Part shown: positions 5,564 to 9,621 of the stretch, one piece after another
Layout of the letters: every line of letters begins with the position of its first letter
How positions within the stretch are numbered: position 1 is the stretch's first letter
Assembly (NCBI GenBank): GCA_031273365.1
Contig: JAISSA010000004.1
Coordinates: 1-9,621, forward strand
DNA from: Synergistaceae bacterium
GTDB lineage: Bacteria > Synergistota > Synergistia > Synergistales > Aminobacteriaceae
DNA length: 9,621 nucleotides
Direction of reading: 5' to 3'
The notes under the pieces: generated by a model
The model's database searches: none
Told to the model about the DNA's origin: nothing
Seen by the model: only the letters and a program-made list of their open reading frames with translations
Position numbers and translations under genes: made by a program

Positions 5564-7102
5564 CTACCACTCCTGAGCGCCCTTCGCGTAATAATACAGC
5601 AGGCGCGGGCGCAGCAGCGTGTTGACGGCGACGTCGGCGGAGGGAAGTTCGTCGCCTCCGAAAACAAACAGGGCCTCGAAATTGTCGGCGTTCAGGCAGG
5701 AAAGAGACAGGTTTTCCGCCAGACGCAAAGAGGGCGGCGGCGACAAAAGCGCGAGGTTGAACCCCCAGTCGCCGAAGGACGGGACGTACAGGTGATAGGG
5801 CAACACAGCGGGAAACTCCTCCGCCATGGTCCTGTTGATGCACCAGAACGCGTCCCGGGTATGCCAGGGGCTCGTCGACTGCGTCGCCATGACGCCGCGG
5901 GGGGTGAGATTTTTCCGCGCCAGCCGGTAAAACGCGTTCGTGTACAGCTTGTTCAAAGCCTCGTTGTTCGGGTCGGGCAAATCGGCGATAATCAGGTCGT
6001 AGGGCGCTTCGTTGCGGCGTAGAAAAATGAACGCGTCCTCGAACACGAGGCGGACCCGCTCGTCTTTCAGCGCACCCCGGTTCAGCTCCGCGATGAGCGG
6101 GTTCGTGCGGCAGAGATCGACCAGCGCCTCATCGATGTCCACAATCGTGATCTCCCGAATGCCCCGATATTTCAGGAGCTCGCGGGCCGCCAGACCGTCG
6201 CCGGCCCCCAGCAGCAGCACGCGGACGGCGTCCGGGCGGGCCGCCATCGGCACGTGGACGAGCGCCTCGTGATACCGGTACTCGTCCAGCGAGGAAAATT
6301 GCACATTGCCGTCGATGAAAAGACGCAGATCGTCCTTGTGCCGCGTGAGCACGATTTTCTGGTAACGCGTCTGACGGCTCAGGATAATCTGGTCCCGGTA
6401 AAGACCCTCTTCGAGCTTCGACGTGACGACGTCCCCGGAGAACGTCAGCGCCAGCAGCAGAACGGCCCCCAGACAGGCGGCGGCGCGGAGCGTCCGAAAA
6501 CGGACGACCTGTTCCGAGTAGCGGAAAACGATCAGAGCGGCGGCCGCGAAGTTGAGCAGGCCGGCGAAGAACGCGACCGTCACGTGCCCCAGAGAGGGCA
6601 GCAGGACAAGCGGAAAGAGAAGCGACCCAACCAGCCCGCCGAGATAGTCGAACGCGAAAAGGTTCGCGAGCCCGCTGCGCAGGCTCTGGCGGTTCTGCTC
6701 GAAGATGCGCGCGAGCAGCGGAATCTCCAGCCCCACCAGAAACCCGATCGACAGGATCGTGAGGTACATGAGGAGCGGATAGGCGTTCGTGCGGATGTAG
6801 CACAAAAACAGCGCCATGCCGGAAAACCCGCCGACAAGCCCCAGCAGGATCTCGATCGTGACGAACACGTCGAACAGATTGCGCGCGAAATGCTTCGAGG
6901 CGTAAGAACCCAGCCCCATCGAGAAGAGATACAGGCCGATGGTCCGGGAAAACTGCAGCACGCTGTCGCCGAGCAGGTAAGAGCTGAGGCTGCCGATGAT
7001 CAGCTCGTACACGACGGAGCAGATCGAGATGACGAGCGTCGTAAACAGCAGGAAAGCCGTGTTGAACGGCTTCCTTCGCCTCTCCCGCGTCGTCCCCGGC
7101 AT
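5564..7102 (-). CDS. speE: Membrane-integrated spermidine-synthase-like aminopropyltransferase
   Basis: A 512-residue protein with two halves. Residues 14-222 hold about seven hydrophobic segments, with EIPLLARIFE between two of them. Residues 230-500 form a spermidine-synthase/methyltransferase-fold domain. Its motifs are LDEYRYHEALVH (272-283), the cofactor loop LLLGAGDG (296-303), VDID (321-324) at the ribose-binding strand end, and IIADLPDP (371-378), whose D374 sits where soluble enzymes have the catalytic aspartate. SpeE enzymes transfer an aminopropyl group from decarboxylated AdoMet to putrescine. Two departures, GAGDG for GGGDG and DLPDP for the usual D-S/T-TDP, mean the acceptor may differ. 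The start is ATG at 7102, 16 nt after the DUF350 stop codon, with only a weak ribosome site, which suggests translational coupling. I see no AdoMet decarboxylase in the window. The symbol reflects the domain, not a proven reaction. Confidence 0.88.
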   Translation of the reverse strand: MPGTTRERRRKPFNTAFLLFTTLVISICSVVYELIIGSLSSYLLGDSVLQFSRTIGLYLFSMGLGSYASKHFARNLFDVFVTIEILLGLVGGFSGMALFLCYIRTNAYPLLMYLTILSIGFLVGLEIPLLARIFEQNRQSLRSGLANLFAFDYLGGLVGSLLFPLVLLPSLGHVTVAFFAGLLNFAAAALIVFRYSEQVVRFRTLRAAACLGAVLLLALTFSGDVVTSKLEEGLYRDQIILSRQTRYQKIVLTRHKDDLRLFIDGNVQFSSLDEYRYHEALVHVPMAARPDAVRVLLLGAGDGLAARELLKYRGIREITIVDIDEALVDLCRTNPLIAELNRGALKDERVRLVFEDAFIFLRRNEAPYDLIIADLPDPNNEALNKLYTNAFYRLARKNLTPRGVMATQSTSPWHTRDAFWCINRTMAEEFPAVLPYHLYVPSFGDWGFNLALLSPPPSLRLAENLSLSCLNADNFEALFVFGGDELPSADVAVNTLLRPRLLYYYAKGAQEW

Positions 7103-7118
7103 CAGCGGGACCCCGGCA

Positions 7119-7541
7119 TTACTGGATGGCTCCGCTCACGACCAGGGCTATGGCGATGAAAAAACCTGCCAGCGCAAAGCCGGCCGCCGTGTTGTGCTCG
7201 TCGATGTGCCTGTTCAGGTCGTGCCTGCGCAGCAGCAGGGCGAGCAGAAGGTAGCCGACGACGAACAGCGCGAGCCCGACGCCCGTATAAATGAAGGTGG
7301 AGACGAGCCCCCCCAATGCCTTTTCCCAGTCCTGCGCGGCCCCCTGCCTCTCGATCACGGACGAGCGGATGATGATGCCTGTCGCGATGAACAGCCCACC
7401 GACCAGAGCGCCCACCGCCGTGTTTTTCTCGTCGAAGATCTCCCTGCGGAAGTCGCAGGGGACAACGAAATCGATCACAAAAAAACCCGCAATCAGCAGG
7501 ACGATCGAGAGCAGCCCGTACAAAAACGCCTCCAGAACCAA
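7119..7541 (-). CDS. DUF350 (YjfL-type) four-helix membrane protein
   Basis: 140 residues with four hydrophobic segments (about 5-27, 42-60, 76-104, 117-139). The protein is an internal duplication: DEKNTAVGALVGG at 37-49 and DEHNTAAGFALAG at 114-126 open the second helix of each half. The D-E-x-N-T-A motif leading into a glycine-rich helix is the hallmark of DUF350. The biochemical role of the family is unknown; it is often encoded beside DUF4178 and spermidine-synthase-like genes, as here. A TGA lies just upstream in frame, so the start is TTG at 7541 (GAGG 4 nt ahead) or TTG at 7523, which has a better GGAGG at 5 nt and would give 134 residues. The 16-nt gap to the aminopropyltransferase gene implies one transcript. 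Confidence 0.88.
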   Translation of the reverse strand: MVLEAFLYGLLSIVLLIAGFFVIDFVVPCDFRREIFDEKNTAVGALVGGLFIATGIIIRSSVIERQGAAQDWEKALGGLVSTFIYTGVGLALFVVGYLLLALLLRRHDLNRHIDEHNTAAGFALAGFFIAIALVVSGAIQ

Positions 7542-7570
7542 AATACCTCACACCCTTTCCGGATTGGAAC

Positions 7571-7643
7571 GCGGGGCTCCGCCCCCCCCCCCCCCCCAGG
7601 GGTCCAATACCCCAGATAAACCCGGTTAATTTTTTTATTTTTT
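7571..7643 (-). repeat. GC-hairpin intergenic repeat, copy 2, with A-rich leader and C16 run
   Basis: On the minus strand an A-rich stretch directly follows the DUF4178 stop codon, then ATTAACCGGG, then a hairpin GGGGT/ACCCC (7599-7613), a run of 16 G (C on the plus strand, 7582-7597) and a GGGGC/GCCCC stem (7573-7585). The layout matches the element after the binding-protein gene at 3447-3550. There is no T-tail, so it should not stop transcription into the DUF350 gene efficiently. Confidence 0.45.
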
Positions 7644-9260
7644 TTATTTTCCGAATCGGGCGCCGCCGCCCGTGGAACGCCGCGCGGTGATGCTGGCCTG
7701 CCGCGCGCTTGCGACGACGGGATCGTATCGGCGCGTGTCGATGCCCTCCACCCCGGCGTTCGCCGTTTTGCGGCTGCCGTACCACGCGCGGCTGCCGTTG
7801 TAAAGCCTCGACAGCCTGACGGGATGACGCGGACGGTAGGTGGTATAGAGCCCTTCGTCGTTCTCGCTGACCTGCACATACGTTTCCCCGCTCTCGGACT
7901 CGTAGACCATCACGGTTTCCCGGGTGGTCCGCAGCATCCGCTCCCCCCTCTCGGGGTCCTCCGCCGTCGTCGTCACGTACTGCACGCTCTCCGGGTCCGT
8001 CTGAATGACGGCGCGGCACGCCTCGTCCGGCGAAAGCGGCGTGGAGTACACCTGCGCCTTCCTGTCGCCCTGCAGCGTGACGGAGGCGACGTGGGTGAAG
8101 GAACGGTTCGACGCGATCTGCTCCCTTATGAGCGGCGGCCTGCGCCAGGACGCGAACAGGCGGGTGTTCCCCGCGAGGCTGTAGAAGGCGCCCGCCATGA
8201 GCAGCGCGACGAACAGCGCGCGAAGGGGGCTCGCGCCGTAAGAGCGCCTGCGCGAGTCGAGCAGGCTGACGTCCTCCTGAGCGAGATCTTCGCCGAGGCT
8301 CGCCTCCCCGAGGTTTGCCTCTCCGAGGTTTGCCTCCCCGAGGCTCGCCTCCTGTTCGTCGGACCAGTATTCGCACGTCAGCGTGGCGTTCTCACGCGAA
8401 CGGTACTCGATGGACGTGAAAGACTCGCCGTCGTCGAAATCGACGTCGCCTCCGTGAGCGGTCACTTCCCCCCTGCCCTCCTCCACGCGCTCATAGAGGA
8501 CGCCGGAGTACATGACGGAATTTTCGCCGTGCCGCGTGACCTGCGAAAAAGGAATGGGCCTGTGGAGGCTCAGAGTACAGGCGTCGCCCGGCCCCCGCTC
8601 GACGGAAAGCCACGCCGGTCCGCCGTCGGCATGGCCTCCGATCCTGTACTCCGTCCAGGTGAAACCGTCCTGCCGGTAACGGACGTAACCCTGCACGTGA
8701 CAGTTTTGGCCGCGAATTCGCAGATTCTGCCCGGGGGTCAGCGAGGACATTTTCTCGAACGTGAGCGGACCGGTCCCGTCCGGCGCGGCGTTTTCGTTTT
8801 CCCCCGCAGCGAACGCGTCGTCCACCACAATCCCGTCTTTGGACGCCTCGAACCCCGCGCTGCACTCGACCTCGTCCGTCCATTGCTCGCGGCTCAGCAA
8901 TGGGCCGTCTTCGCTGCGGTACTCCTCGAACTCGACCACGTCGGCGATTTGAACGTCCGGCAGGCCGAAAGAGTCCACGACCTCCGCGCGGCCGGATTCG
9001 CGGCGGCTGTAGCTCCGCCCCTCGTAAACGACGCTTTCCCCCGGGGCAAAGGCGTCGATTTCCCGAAAGAGCGCGCACACGGGAACGCTTTCGTCGCGCT
9101 CGACGGAAAGCCACCACCGTTCTGACTCCCGATCGTCCAGCGCGTATTCCTTCCAGGCGCTGGCACCCTGGCGAAACTCGATCATTCCCTTCACGGTATG
9201 GACAGCGCCGCTGATTTTTATCGTCTGCCAGGCTTTGAGCCGGTACAATACAAAAGACAC
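7644..9260 (-). CDS. Tandem DUF4178 protein with one membrane helix and a DUF4247-like C-terminus
   Basis: 538 residues. Two related DUF4178 domains lie at about 12-131 and 176-302; matching features include IKISGAVHTVKG and IRGQNCHVQG near the start, then W-EY, WLSVER, and a final EYRS...W-DE. A linker at 304-324 holds four tandem copies of a five-residue unit, E-A-(S/N)-L-G. One membrane helix follows (346-364). The remaining part, about 395-538, contains SPDEACRAVI, ETYVQVSENDEG and a basic tail ending RSTGGGARFGK. This resembles DUF4247, a family usually encoded as a separate lipoprotein-like gene beside DUF4178, so I infer a fusion; that part is less certain. There is no signal peptide, so the DUF4178 half should face the cytoplasm. 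The start is GTG at 9260, 7 nt after AGGAG. It is the first gene of the operon with DUF350 and the aminopropyltransferase. No catalytic motif is visible. Confidence 0.82.
   Translation of the reverse strand: MSFVLYRLKAWQTIKISGAVHTVKGMIEFRQGASAWKEYALDDRESERWWLSVERDESVPVCALFREIDAFAPGESVVYEGRSYSRRESGRAEVVDSFGLPDVQIADVVEFEEYRSEDGPLLSREQWTDEVECSAGFEASKDGIVVDDAFAAGENENAAPDGTGPLTFEKMSSLTPGQNLRIRGQNCHVQGYVRYRQDGFTWTEYRIGGHADGGPAWLSVERGPGDACTLSLHRPIPFSQVTRHGENSVMYSGVLYERVEEGRGEVTAHGGDVDFDDGESFTSIEYRSRENATLTCEYWSDEQEASLGEANLGEANLGEASLGEDLAQEDVSLLDSRRRSYGASPLRALFVALLMAGAFYSLAGNTRLFASWRRPPLIREQIASNRSFTHVASVTLQGDRKAQVYSTPLSPDEACRAVIQTDPESVQYVTTTAEDPERGERMLRTTRETVMVYESESGETYVQVSENDEGLYTTYRPRHPVRLSRLYNGSRAWYGSRKTANAGVEGIDTRRYDPVVASARQASITARRSTGGGARFGK
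8289..8351 (-). repeat. 15-bp tandem repeat inside the DUF4178 gene
   Basis: Four units of a 15-bp sequence of the type GAGGC(T/A)(C/A)(G/A)CCT-like on the minus strand encode repeated EASLG/EANLG in the linker between the second DUF4178 domain and the membrane helix. The unit is a multiple of three, so gain or loss of units would change linker length without breaking the frame. The end units read EASLG and the two central ones EANLG. Confidence 0.7.
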
Positions 9261-9282
9261 GATCGATCTCCTGCCTCCCGCG

Positions 9283-9348
9283 TCACATTTTCGGGGCTTT
9301 CGTCTCGAACTCCCGGCGCACGGCGTCGCGAAACGCCGCGTCCGTCAC
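9283..9348 (-). CDS. Possible small ORF or gene remnant
   Basis: From a GTG at 9348 the frame gives 21 residues, charged and helix-like (with AAFRDAVRREFETK), ending at TGA 9283-9285, just ahead of the ribosome site of the DUF4178 gene. The frame continues upstream into the promoter repeat, and there the two repeat copies encode nearly the same residues (TRDSGREFVT against TRDTGREFVT). This hints at a coding past. No ribosome site is seen for the GTG. It may be the tail of a truncated gene. I do not recognise the peptide. Confidence 0.22.
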   Translation of the reverse strand: MTDAAFRDAVRREFETKAPKM

Positions 9349-9414
9349 AAATTCACGCCCTGTGTCCCTCGTTACTCCTGCGCATTATAAAGCATCAGGG
9401 GCGGAATATATCAT
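9342..9414 (-). repeat. Promoter-bearing repeat, copy 2
   Basis: Matches 5410-5483 at 67 of 74 positions with one single-base gap. It lies 82 bp upstream of the DUF4178 start, against 13 bp for the copy ahead of the hydrolase gene; the extra DNA holds the small frame at 9283-9348. The similarity fades beyond the TGATAT at its upstream end. Confidence 0.75.
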
Positions 9415-9436
9415 TGGAAATATGTTAATATGTCAA
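9384..9436 (-). promoter_or_regulatory. Probable promoter(s) of the DUF4178 operon
   Basis: On the minus strand a perfect TATAAT (9389-9384) lies inside the repeat, with TGATAT 18 bp upstream as a poor -35. A perfect -35 box TTGACA (9436-9431) also stands exactly 17 bp upstream of that TGATAT, which would then act as a weak -10. Either arrangement would transcribe the DUF4178, DUF350 and aminopropyltransferase genes. Confidence 0.5.
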
Positions 9437-9471
9437 GTATAATTTTACCTGTTTGGATCAATGCCAGCGAC

Positions 9472-9550
9472 TTAACGGGGGTTTCAGGGGGGTAGCGAAG
9501 CCCAGGGCTGAGCGGGCGTGGGAACACGTTCCCCAGCCCCCATGGGTTTG
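9472..9550 (+). repeat. GC-rich hairpin segment, possible third and inverted copy of the intergenic repeat
   Basis: It begins TTAACGGGGG and continues with TCAGGGG, as in the minus-strand reading of the element at 3447-3550, but here on the plus strand and without an A-rich leader. A nested stem is visible: GGGCTG (9505-9510) with CAGCCC (9534-9539), enclosing GGGAAC/GTTCCC (9520-9533). Beyond the opening the similarity to the other two is weak. Confidence 0.35.
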
Positions 9551-9586
9551 AACGTTTACAGAATATTTGCGTTAAATACGTATTGA

Positions 9587-9606
9587 TAATTTCACTCCTG
9601 AAATTA
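9587..9606. promoter_or_regulatory. Perfect interrupted palindrome
   Basis: TAATTTCA and TGAAATTA are exact inverted repeats separated by CTCC. The 20-bp AT-rich site has the size of a dimeric repressor site. It sits near the right edge and could control a gene outside the window. Confidence 0.4.
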
Positions 9607-9621
9607 ATGGGTACTCTCGAT

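Larger units (their letters stand above)
9261..9621. other. Upstream region of the DUF4178 operon
   Basis: This 361-bp stretch has no confident gene. Going upstream from the GTG at 9260 it holds a possible 21-residue frame (9283-9348), the second promoter repeat (9342-9414), a -35-like TTGACA (9431-9436), a GC-rich hairpin segment (9472-9550), and an AT-rich end with AATACGTATT (9575-9584) and a perfect interrupted palindrome (9587-9606). The AT-rich end could serve a gene beyond the right edge. Confidence 0.55.

Noticed and set aside
8289..8351. CRISPR-like array
   Set aside because: The 15-bp units are directly adjacent with no spacers, and they are in frame within a coding region.
7102..8376. 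424-residue minus-strand frame rich in Arg and Gly
   Set aside because: It overlaps the DUF4178 and DUF350 genes in another frame and crosses the C16 run and the repeat. Its composition is that of a frame shadow.
7824..9125. 433-residue open frame on the plus strand
   Set aside because: It lies fully opposite the DUF4178 gene, is rich in Arg, Pro, Val and Leu as expected from an antisense GC-rich frame, and has no ribosome site or recognisable domain.

Overview
The window is a bacterial chromosomal segment in which every convincing gene lies on the minus strand; the many plus-strand reading frames are GC-rich shadows. Diderm-style secreted proteins, a dedicated amino-acid importer, GC-rich codon use and abundant short intergenic repeats fit an amino-acid-fermenting anaerobe. 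Synergistota is my best guess, but that is an impression from gene content. There is no rRNA, tRNA or other taxonomic marker here.

Reading in the direction of transcription (high to low coordinates) there are three blocks. Block A (9260 to 5564) is an apparent operon: a large protein with two DUF4178 domains, one membrane helix and a DUF4247-like tail; a four-helix membrane protein of the DUF350/YjfL type; and a membrane-integrated spermidine-synthase-like aminopropyltransferase. DUF4178, DUF350 and SpeE-like genes are known to cluster in other bacteria, but what they do together is poorly understood. Block B (5397 to 1749) is an arginine deiminase/DDAH-superfamily hydrolase followed by a complete polar amino-acid ABC importer (binding protein, permease, ATPase). 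It looks like an uptake-and-hydrolysis unit for arginine or another guanidino compound. Block C (1241 to the left edge) is the first 413 residues of a secreted protein with an internal duplication. Its codons look more AT-rich than those of its neighbours.

The non-coding DNA is rich in structure. A 74-bp repeat with a TATAAT box occurs just upstream of both block A and block B, so the two may share a copied promoter. A GC-rich hairpin repeat preceded by an A-rich tract begins at the stop codons of the binding-protein gene and the DUF4178 gene, and a possible third, divergent copy lies near the right edge. Upstream of the secreted-protein gene there are two perfectly inverted 28-bp copies of an operator-like dyad, about 209 bp apart. 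An imperfect inverted repeat lies between the permease and ATPase genes, and a run of 16 C lies between DUF4178 and DUF350.

The strongest candidates for something not well described are the DUF4178-DUF350-aminopropyltransferase operon, the paired dyads upstream of the secreted protein, and the duplicated promoter repeat.
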